Source: an uncultured bacterium (GTDB taxonomy: Bacteria; Bacillota; Clostridia; Oscillospirales; Ruminococcaceae). Taken from it: a DNA stretch of 26,214 bases. The notes beneath the pieces are model-generated. The model searched no databases. It was given only the letters and a program-made list of their open reading frames with translations, and had not been told where the DNA came from. The stretch spans positions 1 to 26,214 of the forward strand of contig CAJMQZ010000016.1 in the NCBI GenBank assembly GCA_905215595.1, given 5' to 3'. Positions 7,997-14,072 of the stretch are shown here, piece by piece. A program made the position numbers and the translations under genes. Positions within the stretch are counted from its first letter, which is position 1, and each line of letters starts with the position of its first letter.

Positions 7997-8022
7997 TGCG
8001 CAGAAGCTCCCCGCATTATCCC

Positions 8023-8051
8023 TTGCGAAATTTCTGACGATGTGCTACAAT
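8023..8051 (+). promoter_or_regulatory. Promoter of the flavodiiron protein gene
   Basis: TTGCGA (8023-8028) and TACAAT (8046-8051) with a 17-base spacer, leaving a leader of about 60 bases before AAAAGGAG and the start. Confidence 0.75.
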
Positions 8052-8118
8052 AGGAATTGTTCTCAGAAATATTTGCCAATTTACGGCACAAGATAAACCC
8101 AAAAGGAGTCTGAACGGT

Positions 8119-9300
8119 ATGAGCATGAAAAAAATCAGCGAAGCCATCCTTGGTGTGGGCGTGGACGATACCACCATCGACCTGTTCGAGAGTCAGTATC
8201 CGGTACCCACCGGGGTCAGCTATAATTCCTATGTCATTCTGGACGAAAAGACCACCATTCTGGATACGGTGGATGCCCGCGCCACCGAGCCTTGGCTGGA
8301 AAACCTTGCCGAGGCACTGGGCGGCCGCAAGCCCGCCTATCTGGTGGTCTCCCACATGGAGCCGGACCACGGCGCCAACGTGGCAAAGCTGGCAGCCCTC
8401 TACCCGGAAATGCAGGTGGTGGGCAACGCCAAGACCTTCCAGTATATGGAGCAGTTCTTTGGCGCAGATGCCATTGCTCCGGCGCGCCGCGTGGTGGTAA
8501 AGGATGGCGAGAGCCTGAGCCTTGGCGCACACACCCTTACCTTTGTGTTTGCCCCCATGGTGCACTGGCCGGAGGTCATGGTCAGCTACGAGAGCACTGA
8601 AAAGGTGCTGTTCTCCGCCGATGGCTTTGGCCGCTTTGGCGCGGTGGCAAAGTTTGATGAACACGCCGACTGGGCCAGCGAAGCCCGCCGCTACTACCTG
8701 AACATTGTGGGCAAGTACGGCCCGCAGGTGCAGGCATTGCTCAAAAAGGCTGCGGCACTGGATATCAAGACCATCTGCCCGCTGCACGGCCCGGTGCTTA
8801 CCGGCGATCTGGGCAAGTACCTGAACTACTACGATCTCTGGTCCAGCTACAAGGCCGAGGAGCCGGAAAAGATTCTGGTAGCCAGTGCCTCCATCCACGG
8901 CCACACCCGCGCCGCTGCCCACACCATGGCTGAAAAGCTGCGCGCACAGGGCGCAAAGGTGGTGGAGATGGACCTGACCCGCACGGATGTTTCCTATGCC
9001 GTTACCGAAGCTTTCCGCTGCGGTAAGATCGTGCTGGCCTGTGCCACCTACGACGGCTTCCTCTTCCCGCCGATGGAGAATCTGCTGACTCACCTCAAGA
9101 CCAAGAACTTCCAGAACCGCACCATCGGCCTGATGGAAAACGGCACTTGGGCACCCATGGCTGCAAAGCTCATGCGTGCCGAGCTGGAGAGCATGAAGAA
9201 CATCACCCTCTGCGAGAACGTGGTCACCATCCGCTCTGCCGCCAATGCCGCCGCCGAGGCACAGATGGACGCCCTTGCCGCAGAACTCGTGGCAAAGTAA
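8119..9300 (+). CDS. FprA-family flavodiiron protein (O2/NO reductase)
   Basis: A 393-residue A-type flavoprotein. Family members reduce O2 to water or NO to N2O in the cytoplasm using electrons from rubredoxin or similar carriers, a main oxygen-defence route in strict anaerobes. The N-terminal metallo-beta-lactamase-like domain carries all expected diiron ligands: His79, Glu81, Asp83 and His84 (SHMEPDHG), His149, Asp168 (SADGFG) and His223 (PLHGP). The flavodoxin domain begins near 251 with KILVASASIHGHTRAAAH as the FMN phosphate loop. There is no fused rubredoxin domain, so the electron donor must be encoded elsewhere. The gene is monocistronic, with its own promoter and a strong terminator. 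O2 versus NO preference cannot be read from sequence. Confidence 0.95.
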   Translation: MSMKKISEAILGVGVDDTTIDLFESQYPVPTGVSYNSYVILDEKTTILDTVDARATEPWLENLAEALGGRKPAYLVVSHMEPDHGANVAKLAALYPEMQVVGNAKTFQYMEQFFGADAIAPARRVVVKDGESLSLGAHTLTFVFAPMVHWPEVMVSYESTEKVLFSADGFGRFGAVAKFDEHADWASEARRYYLNIVGKYGPQVQALLKKAAALDIKTICPLHGPVLTGDLGKYLNYYDLWSSYKAEEPEKILVASASIHGHTRAAAHTMAEKLRAQGAKVVEMDLTRTDVSYAVTEAFRCGKIVLACATYDGFLFPPMENLLTHLKTKNFQNRTIGLMENGTWAPMAAKLMRAELESMKNITLCENVVTIRSAANAAAEAQMDALAAELVAK

Positions 9301-9324
9301 CACGGCATAAAATTAAGTAAACGC

Positions 9325-9367
9325 AAACACTCCCGGACTTTCCATAAAAAGCCCGGGAGTGTTTTTT
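9325..9367 (+). terminator. Terminator of the flavodiiron protein gene
   Basis: A 12-bp stem AAACACTCCCGG / CCGGGAGTGTTT with a loop that can pair further (CTTT/AAAG), followed by six T residues. On the minus strand the 5' arm gives no T-run, so it mainly serves the + gene; it faces the end of the small-RNA array. Confidence 0.92.
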
Positions 9368-9372
9368 GCAGC

Positions 9373-9446
9373 AAAAAATAAAGCCTCCGGCAAAGCCCAC
9401 ATGGAATCCGAGGATTCGAGGAGCAGCGGGTCGAAGGTCTCTGCTC
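9373..9446 (-). ncRNA. Small RNA C (third unit of the array)
   Basis: A predicted transcript of about 74 nt, defined by a good promoter (9449-9477) and a final T-run (A residues at 9373-9378 on the + strand). No open reading frame of useful size is present. One plausible fold nests CCUUCG with CGGAGG, then CCCGC with GUGGG, then a hairpin GAAUC-CUCG-GAUUC, leaving UGCUCCUC single-stranded. A competing pairing is GAGCAG with CUGCUC, which would hide part of that segment. It shares promoter style and position with units A and B but not their sequence core. The family is unknown. An antisense-type RNA acting through the C-rich segment is inference. Confidence 0.6.
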
Positions 9447-9448
9447 AA

Positions 9449-9477
9449 AGTATAGCACGGTCTGCCGTTGAAAGCAA
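9449..9477 (-). promoter_or_regulatory. Promoter of small RNA C
   Basis: Minus strand TTGCTT (9472-9477) and TATACT (9449-9454) with a 17-base spacer, placed just after the T-run that ends small RNA B. Confidence 0.75.
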
Positions 9478-9479
9478 GC

Positions 9480-9549
9480 AAAAATAAAAGCAGCCTTACC
9501 ACGGTATTCAAGACCGAGCAGGGCAGTAACGCCCCTAAGCTGCTTTCTG
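9480..9549 (-). ncRNA. Small RNA B (second unit, homologous to A)
   Basis: A predicted RNA of about 70 nt. The outer stem AAAGCAGC-TTA (9536-9546 side) pairs with TAA-GGCTGCTTT (9487-9498 side) with one bulged C, closing two hairpins: GGGC...GCCC, and CGGU-CUUGAAU-ACCG. A U-rich tail (UUUUAUUUUU) follows the outer stem, so it is also the terminator. The core (GUUAC, GCCCUGCUCGGUCUUGAA, ACCGUGG) matches small RNA A, whereas the outer stem has a different sequence but still pairs. It is not a tRNA and has no coding capacity. The function is unknown. Confidence 0.68.
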
Positions 9550-9555
9550 CTTTTT

Positions 9556-9584
9556 ATCATAACACGAGCTGCTGCCAAAGGCAA
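9556..9584 (-). promoter_or_regulatory. Promoter of small RNA B
   Basis: Minus strand TTGCCT (9579-9584) and TATGAT (9556-9561) with a 17-base spacer. The expected start, about 9549, falls just before the outer stem of the RNA. The -35 box begins within a few bases of the T-run ending small RNA A. Confidence 0.72.
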
Positions 9585-9585
9585 T

Positions 9586-9655
9586 AAAAAAGCAGAAATG
9601 CGCTGGCACGGTCTTCAAGACCGAGGAGGGCGGTAAACGCCCGGGCATTTCTGCT
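9586..9655 (-). ncRNA. Small RNA A (first unit of the array)
   Basis: A predicted RNA of about 70 nt. The transcription start computed from the -10 box (9655) coincides with the first base of an 11-bp perfect outer stem, AGCAGAAATGC / GCATTTCTGCT (9645-9655 with 9591-9601). The stem encloses two hairpins, GGGCG-UUUAC-CGCCC (9628-9642) and CGGUCU-UGA-AGACCG (9609-9623), joined by UCCU. The outer stem runs straight into UUUUU, so the whole RNA ends as its own terminator. The linker with its flanks reads CCCUCCUC, complementary to Shine-Dalgarno sequences. The shared core with small RNA B argues that this is a real RNA family. I do not recognise it from memory; an Rfam search would decide. Confidence 0.72.
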
Positions 9656-9661
9656 GATAGG

Positions 9662-9690
9662 AGTATAGCATGATTTGCGAACGGAAGCAA
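9662..9690 (-). promoter_or_regulatory. Promoter of small RNA A
   Basis: Minus strand TTGCTT (9685-9690) and TATACT (9662-9667) with a 17-base spacer. It is separated from the upstream tRNA gene by a terminator, so the RNA is an independent transcript rather than tRNA trailer. Confidence 0.78.
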
Positions 9691-9697
9691 GATGAAA

Positions 9698-9740
9698 CAA
9701 AAAAGCGGTAAAACGAACAAATTTTGAACATTTCACCGCT
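9698..9740 (-). terminator. Terminator after tRNA-Gly
   Basis: Minus strand AGCGGTGAAA pairs with TTTTACCGCT (one G-U), followed by TTTTTTG. It begins 7 bases past the encoded CCA and ends the tRNA transcript before the small-RNA array. Confidence 0.8.
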
Positions 9741-9746
9741 ATATTC

Positions 9747-9822
9747 TGGAGCAGGATACGGGACTCGAACCCGCCGCCTACTGCTTGGGAAGCAGTCGCT
9801 CTACCGGATGAGCTAACCCTGC
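9747..9822 (-). tRNA. tRNA-Gly (anticodon CCC), CCA encoded
   Basis: A complete cloverleaf on the minus strand: acceptor GCAGGGT / ATCCTGC (7 bp with one G-U), D stem GCTC/GAGC, anticodon stem ACTGC/GCAGT with loop TTCCCAA giving anticodon CCC (reads GGG), T arm GCGGG-TTCGAGT-CCCGT, discriminator U and an encoded CCA (9747-9749). U at the discriminator position is normal for bacterial glycine tRNA. It has its own promoter and terminator. Confidence 0.96.
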
Positions 9823-9834
9823 AAGTGCTCCATT

Positions 9835-9863
9835 ATTGTAACAAAGCAGGGCAGGAATGTCAA
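9835..9863 (-). promoter_or_regulatory. Promoter of tRNA-Gly
   Basis: Minus strand consensus TTGACA (9858-9863) and TACAAT (9835-9840) with a 17-base spacer, giving a start a few bases before the mature tRNA 5' end at 9822. Confidence 0.9.
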
Positions 9864-9887
9864 GGCTTTTCCGCACGAAATTTGCGG

Positions 9888-11474
9888 TCAGCTCATTTTG
9901 GCCCAAGTCAGGTCCAGCACCGGGAAGAACGGGTCGAATACCAAGTCCCGCACACCGTTTGCCAGCAGCAGACGCTTCTGCTGCGCCATCAGAGGCACTA
10001 CGGTGCAACTTTCCAGCAGCTGTCGCTCGCACTGCGCCAACAGAGCGCAACGGTCCTTGCCGGTCTGCTGTGCGCTCAGTGACAGTCGGTCGGCATAAAC
10101 GGTATCGGCATAGCCGGTCAGGCTGCCGCCCTCAGCGGTGAATTGCTGCAGCATTTGGTACACGCTGCCGCCCTCGGCACGGATGGGCGCAAGGGCAATG
10201 GTGTATTTCCCGGCGGCAATGCGGGCGTCAAACTCGTCCTGCTCCACCTCTTCCACCGAGAAGAACAGGGAACACTCCTTCTGCCATGCGCTGTTGATCT
10301 GGTCGGCCAGTTCGCCCAGCCCGGCGTTCTTGGGCAGCAGCAGGGTCACGCCGGAAAAATCCGAGGTCGCCATGCCCTGTCGCGCAGCCAGATACAGGGC
10401 TTTCGGCTCCGGGATGGTAGGCAGGGGATTCCCGGCAGTTTCGCGGTAGTCCAGCCCGTCCACGGTCAGCCCCTCCGGCACAAGCCCCTTTGCGGCGGTG
10501 TACAGACCGCTGGAAGGTACATCGGCGTTTTCCCGGGCAATACCGGCCAACGCCTGCCGCAGCTGCTGGTTCTGGAACACCGACCCCTCCGCTGCGTTGA
10601 AGAGCAGCGCCCATGTGGTGTCGGAATAGCTTACCGTCTGTAAGTTGGTGGCTTCGCCGCTCTCGTCCAGCGCGGCAGAGCATTTGTCATCAGCAATGAG
10701 CTGGGCCGCGCTCTTGCCGCTGCCGCTGGTGTCCTGCACCAGACGCAGACTGCCGACCAGCGGGCTTTCCACGGTACGGCGCAAAAACAGGCCGTTTGCC
10801 GTCCAGTTGTACAGGTAAAAGCTGCCGCTGGCAAGTGTAGTCTTGGCAGTCAGCCCGTAGGTGCCCCGGGTGCTCTCAAAAAAGGCTTCGTCGCAGGGGG
10901 CTGCACCGGGCAATGCCAGCTTTGCTAAGAAGTTATCGTCCCGTTCACTCAGCCGGAACACCAACGTCAGCGCCCCATTGGCCGAAACGCCCAGGCTACT
11001 TTCGTCCGCCAGTCCCGCTTGCACGGCGGCGCTGTTCTGGATGGCGGAAAACTCCACTGCGTAGGGCGAGGCGGTATCGGCACGGAAAATGCGCCGGAAG
11101 GCAAATACAAAATCCTCGGCGGTAATGTCGTACTCTGTGGCGGCACCCTTGACGGCTGCGTAGGTCAGGCCGTCCTTCAGGGTAAAGGTGTAGGTCAGCC
11201 CGTCCGGGGAGACCGTCCATTTCTCACAGAGGCCCGGCACAAGTTCGCCGTCCGGGTCCTTGCGCACCAGCGTGCCGTACAGATTCTCACAGGCGATGAC
11301 GTCCGATGCACCGGAAGCCACCTGCGGGTCCAGATTTGCGGGGATGCTGTCCACGAACCATGTAAAGCTGGCAGAGTTTGTGGAGCTGCCGCAGCCGGTC
11401 AGGGCAAAAAGAAACGCAGCAGCCAGCACCGCTGCGGTAAAACGCAACCATCGTTTCAAAAAGAATAACCTCAT
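9888..11474 (-). CDS. Oligopeptide-type ABC transporter substrate-binding lipoprotein
   Basis: A 528-residue solute-binding protein of the SBP_bac_5 (OppA/DppA-like) family, anchored outside the membrane. The N-terminus has a positively charged start, a hydrophobic core and the lipobox LTGC (Cys28), giving a lipid-anchored protein after SPase II cleavage. The early region ANLDPQVASGASDVIACENLYGTLV and the AEDFVFAFRRIFRADTASPYA segment are typical of the family. No permease or ATPase gene is adjacent, so this is an orphan receptor that must use a transporter encoded elsewhere. ATG 11474 is preferred; ATG 11483 is in frame and possible, and neither has a strong ribosome site. The ligand is unknown; peptides are the family default. 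Confidence 0.87.
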   Translation of the reverse strand: MRLFFLKRWLRFTAAVLAAAFLFALTGCGSSTNSASFTWFVDSIPANLDPQVASGASDVIACENLYGTLVRKDPDGELVPGLCEKWTVSPDGLTYTFTLKDGLTYAAVKGAATEYDITAEDFVFAFRRIFRADTASPYAVEFSAIQNSAAVQAGLADESSLGVSANGALTLVFRLSERDDNFLAKLALPGAAPCDEAFFESTRGTYGLTAKTTLASGSFYLYNWTANGLFLRRTVESPLVGSLRLVQDTSGSGKSAAQLIADDKCSAALDESGEATNLQTVSYSDTTWALLFNAAEGSVFQNQQLRQALAGIARENADVPSSGLYTAAKGLVPEGLTVDGLDYRETAGNPLPTIPEPKALYLAARQGMATSDFSGVTLLLPKNAGLGELADQINSAWQKECSLFFSVEEVEQDEFDARIAAGKYTIALAPIRAEGGSVYQMLQQFTAEGGSLTGYADTVYADRLSLSAQQTGKDRCALLAQCERQLLESCTVVPLMAQQKRLLLANGVRDLVFDPFFPVLDLTWAKMS

Positions 11475-11521
11475 TCCGTTCATCTTCGCGCAGAAACGGC
11501 AAAAAGCGCTCTGCAACGACA

Positions 11522-11550
11522 AGTGTAGCAGAAAGCAACAGAAAAAACAA
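11522..11550 (-). promoter_or_regulatory. Promoter of the substrate-binding lipoprotein gene
   Basis: Minus strand TTGTTT (11545-11550) and TACACT (11522-11527) with a 17-base spacer, about 50 bases before the start codon. It is divergent from the murD promoter. Confidence 0.72.
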
Positions 11551-11603
11551 TTGCCTTTTTGTGAATTTACCGGGCTTTTTGAAGCAGACTGTGCGGTTTT
11601 CCG

Positions 11604-11632
11604 TTGCCAATTGCGCACAAATGGACTATAAT
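11604..11632 (+). promoter_or_regulatory. Promoter of murD
   Basis: TTGCCA (11604-11609) and a perfect TATAAT (11627-11632) with a 17-base spacer. The leader to the murD start is about 70 bases and contains a 6-bp GC hairpin (CCGCGC 11651-11656 with GCGCGG 11667-11672) before the GAGGAGG ribosome site. Confidence 0.87.
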
Positions 11633-11710
11633 GGTACAGCAAAGTGATCCCCGCGCTGCCCGTGCGGCGCGGTGTTATACCATGATCCTATTAGAGGAGG
11701 AACTGTTTTT

Positions 11711-13114
11711 ATGCAGAAAGATCAGCAGAAGCTTGCCCAGCTTATTCAGGGCAAAAAGGTCGCCTTTATCGGCGCGGGCGTCAGCCACAAGACCCTCATC
11801 AAGGAGTTTGTGGAGCTGGGTGCTCATGTGACTTTGTGCGACCAGAAAAAGAGCGTGGAGGACTTTGGCGATTACGCCGCCACAATCCGGGAGCTGGGCA
11901 TCGACCTGAGCCTTGGCGAAAACTATCTGGACGGCTTCAAGGGGCAGGACATCATCATGCGCACCCCGGGCTTTGTGGGCTACTTTGAAAAGCCCCTGCA
12001 GGATGCCATGGCCGCAGGCACCATGGTCACCAGTGAGGTGGAGTTGTTCTTCGACTTCTGCCCCTGCGAGATCGTAGCCGTGACCGGCTCCGACGGCAAG
12101 ACCACCACCACCACCCTGATCTCCAAGTTCTACGAGGCCGCAGGCCGCAAGGTGCATCTGGGCGGCAACATCGGCGCAGCTCTGCTGCCCATGCTGCCCG
12201 AGGTGGCTCCCGAGGATGTGGCTGTGGTGGAGCTTTCCAGCTTCCAGCTCATCAGCATGCATTCCAGCCCCAACATTGCCGTGGTGACCAATGTCACCCC
12301 CAACCATCTGGACCACCACAAGGACATGCAGGAGTACATTGATGCCAAGCGCAACATCCTGCTGTACCAGAAGCAGCCCTGCCGCGCTGTGCTGGGCTAT
12401 GAGAATGAGATCAGCCGTTCCATGCAGTCCGACTGCAAGGGCAAGCAGGTGTGGTTCACCCGCCTGCACGATACCGACAACGGTGCCTTCCTGCGCAAGG
12501 AGGACAACATGCTCTGCATGGCCGAGGATGGCGTTGTGACCCCCTTCCTGGCCCAGAAGGACGTGAAGCTGCGCGGCCTGCACAACATTGAAAACCTGCT
12601 GGCTGCTGCCGCTGCCGTGTGGGGCGAGGTGCCCGTGGAAGCCATCCAGAAGGTGGGCAGCACCTTTACCGGTGTGGAGCACCGCATTGAGCCGGTGCGC
12701 ACGCTGGACGGCGTGCTGTACTACAACGACTCCATCGGCACCAGCCCGACGCGCACCATTGCCGGTCTGCGCAGCTTTAACCAGAAGGTCATTCTGATCG
12801 CTGGCGGCTACGACAAGCACATTCCTTATGAGCCGCTGGCACCGGAAGTGGTGGCCCACGTGAAGAACCTTGTGCTGATGGGTGCCACCGGCCCCCGCAT
12901 CGAAAAGGCTGTGCGCGAGGACCCGAACTTCAACGAAGCAGAGCTGCCCATCCAGCATGCCGACAACATGCAGCACGCTGTGGAGCTGGCCCGTGCCTGC
13001 GCAAAGCCCGGTGACATCATCATCCTGTCCCCGGCCAGCGCATCGTTTGACCTGTACCCCAACTTTGAGGTGCGCGGCCGCGAGTTCAAGAAGATCGTCA
13101 ACGAGCTGAAGTGA
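11711..13114 (+). CDS. murD: UDP-N-acetylmuramoyl-L-alanine:D-glutamate ligase
   Basis: A 467-residue cytoplasmic Mur ligase that adds D-glutamate to UDP-MurNAc-L-Ala in peptidoglycan precursor synthesis, using ATP. Visible: an N-terminal Rossmann-like UDP-binding domain (KKVAFIGAGVSHKTLI), the ATP-binding P-loop VTGSDGKTTTTTL at 125-136, VVTNVTPNHLDHH as the Mur signature with the metal/carbamate region, and the C-terminal ligase domain with YYNDSIGTSPTRTIAGLRSF (MurD-specific DS-x-A/GTSP). The length is normal. ATG 11711 has GAGGAGG upstream; the frame stays open to 11672 without support. Unusually for a cell-wall gene, it stands outside a division/cell-wall cluster, coupled instead to a GNAT gene. 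Confidence 0.96.
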   Translation: MQKDQQKLAQLIQGKKVAFIGAGVSHKTLIKEFVELGAHVTLCDQKKSVEDFGDYAATIRELGIDLSLGENYLDGFKGQDIIMRTPGFVGYFEKPLQDAMAAGTMVTSEVELFFDFCPCEIVAVTGSDGKTTTTTLISKFYEAAGRKVHLGGNIGAALLPMLPEVAPEDVAVVELSSFQLISMHSSPNIAVVTNVTPNHLDHHKDMQEYIDAKRNILLYQKQPCRAVLGYENEISRSMQSDCKGKQVWFTRLHDTDNGAFLRKEDNMLCMAEDGVVTPFLAQKDVKLRGLHNIENLLAAAAAVWGEVPVEAIQKVGSTFTGVEHRIEPVRTLDGVLYYNDSIGTSPTRTIAGLRSFNQKVILIAGGYDKHIPYEPLAPEVVAHVKNLVLMGATGPRIEKAVREDPNFNEAELPIQHADNMQHAVELARACAKPGDIIILSPASASFDLYPNFEVRGREFKKIVNELK

Positions 13115-13884
13115 TCGCGCAGGTCAGCACAAAAGCCCACCGCGCCCGCTTTTTAAATGCCTGCCGGGGGAAATGGGTGCTGGGGGCGACCCTGCCGCTG
13201 GATCTTGCCCTTTTTAGCAAAAGCCAGCCGTGGCGATTCTACGCAGGACCTACACTGGCGCTGGAACTCAGCGGCAGCACCGCATGGGCAGCAGGGCACG
13301 CAAACCCGGAAGAGCTGGCCAGCTTTCTGGCTTTCTGCGGGTGTGAGAGCATCATTTTAGACGAAAACGAATGCCCACCGCCTGCCGGGTGGTGCAAAGC
13401 TGAAACGCTGACTGTATTCGGCCTTGCACCCGGCAAGGCTCTGCCGCTGCCCGCTGCAGACGAGACGCTCTGGGCCGGACTGACCCTTGACAGAGAACCC
13501 TCTGCCATGGATGTGGCACGGGCGCTCTACCCGGCGGATACGGCAAAGCAGGAGGACTTTTACTCCGAGCTTTGCACAAAGCGCACCCGCGGCAAAGCCC
13601 TTGTGTGGGCGCTGCGGCAGAGAAGTGAAACGATCTGCACGGTAGGGGCCTATACCCTTGCGAACAGGCAGGCCTACATGGCCTGCGGGCAGACAGCCCA
13701 GCCTTTGCGGGGCAAGGGCATCGGCGGGCGGCTCATTGTGCAGATGGCGAACGAGCTTGCCGCCAAGGGGGAGCACCCGGTGTTTCTCTGCAGCCCGGAG
13801 CGGGTGCACTTTTATACCCGGCTTGGCTTTGAAAAGCTGGGGGAATATGCAAGATATGAACAAACTCCTTCAGTCAAAACCTGA
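13111..13884 (+). CDS. GNAT acetyltransferase, translationally coupled to murD
   Basis: A 257-residue protein with a C-terminal GNAT domain. The acetyl-CoA loop is RGKGIGG at 200-206 and the closing strand-helix is VHFYTRLGF. The N-terminal half has no recognised motif and may form a second, degenerate GNAT-like fold, as in other acetyltransferases of this length. It starts with GTG, overlapping the murD stop in a GTGA junction, so it probably depends on murD translation. Residues 252-257 (TPSVKT) and the stop codon are encoded by the left end of a MITE-like repeat, so the native C-terminus was probably different. A cell-wall-related substrate is suggested only by context. Confidence 0.82.
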   Translation: MIAQVSTKAHRARFLNACRGKWVLGATLPLDLALFSKSQPWRFYAGPTLALELSGSTAWAAGHANPEELASFLAFCGCESIILDENECPPPAGWCKAETLTVFGLAPGKALPLPAADETLWAGLTLDREPSAMDVARALYPADTAKQEDFYSELCTKRTRGKALVWALRQRSETICTVGAYTLANRQAYMACGQTAQPLRGKGIGGRLIVQMANELAAKGEHPVFLCSPERVHFYTRLGFEKLGEYARYEQTPSVKT

Positions 13885-14016
13885 CGGTTTTGCCAGCTCC
13901 CTCAATGAGGGAGCCTTTGGCAGGACGGAAAAGCTTTCTGCATAAGTGAAACGTTCTGGTTTCGTCAGGAGCTCCCTCCCTGAGGGAGCTGGCGCACGAA
14001 GTGCGGCTGAAGGAGT
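13864..14016. repeat. MITE-like repeat with 10-bp terminal inverted repeats and two GAGGGAGC hairpins
   Basis: A 153-bp element bounded by perfect 10-bp inverted repeats ACTCCTTCAG (13864-13873) and CTGAAGGAGT (14007-14016). Inside are two strong hairpins in opposite orientation: GCTCCCTC / GAGGGAGC (13896-13914), and AGCTCCCTC / GAGGGAGCT (13970-13990) followed by CGCAC-GAA-GTGCG (13993-14005). It has no coding capacity, which fits a non-autonomous element or REP-like palindrome. I do not see a clear target-site duplication. Similar GAGGGAGCTGGC palindromes are common in gut Clostridia (from memory, unchecked). It separates the GNAT gene from the methionine-gamma-lyase-like gene and may also act as a terminator or mRNA end. 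Confidence 0.78.
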
Positions 14017-14018
14017 CA

Positions 14019-14055
14019 TTCCGACAGAAAGCCTGCGCTCTATAAAATCTATAAA
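14019..14055 (+). promoter_or_regulatory. Candidate promoter with duplicated -10 for the Met-gamma-lyase-like gene
   Basis: A 9-bp tandem duplication TCTATAAAA (14039-14047 and 14048-14056) gives two TATAAA hexamers, at 14041-14046 and 14050-14055. A weak -35, TTCCGA (14019-14024), lies 16 bases before the first. It is immediately next to the MITE-like element. Confidence 0.5.
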
Positions 14056-14072
14056 ATTAAGGAACCGTTATA

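Noticed and set aside
7978..8015. Hairpin around the rmuC stop codon as a terminator
   Set aside because: The stem has a 3-base bulge and no T-run follows; at most it is a weak mRNA structure.
7645..9303. A 552-codon open frame on the minus strand
   Set aside because: Antisense to the flavodiiron protein gene and the end of rmuC; it starts at the exact end of a real gene and has no ribosome site or motifs.
9373..9655. Reading the repeated structures as CRISPR repeats or as terminators/attenuators of the tRNA
   Set aside because: Only two related copies exist, without spacers of uniform size. Each has its own promoter, and the tRNA already has a separate terminator at 9698-9740.
9586..9655. 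Transcription of the small RNAs from the + strand
   Set aside because: On that strand no promoter hexamers are correctly spaced and no T-run follows the outer stems; all signals are on the minus strand.
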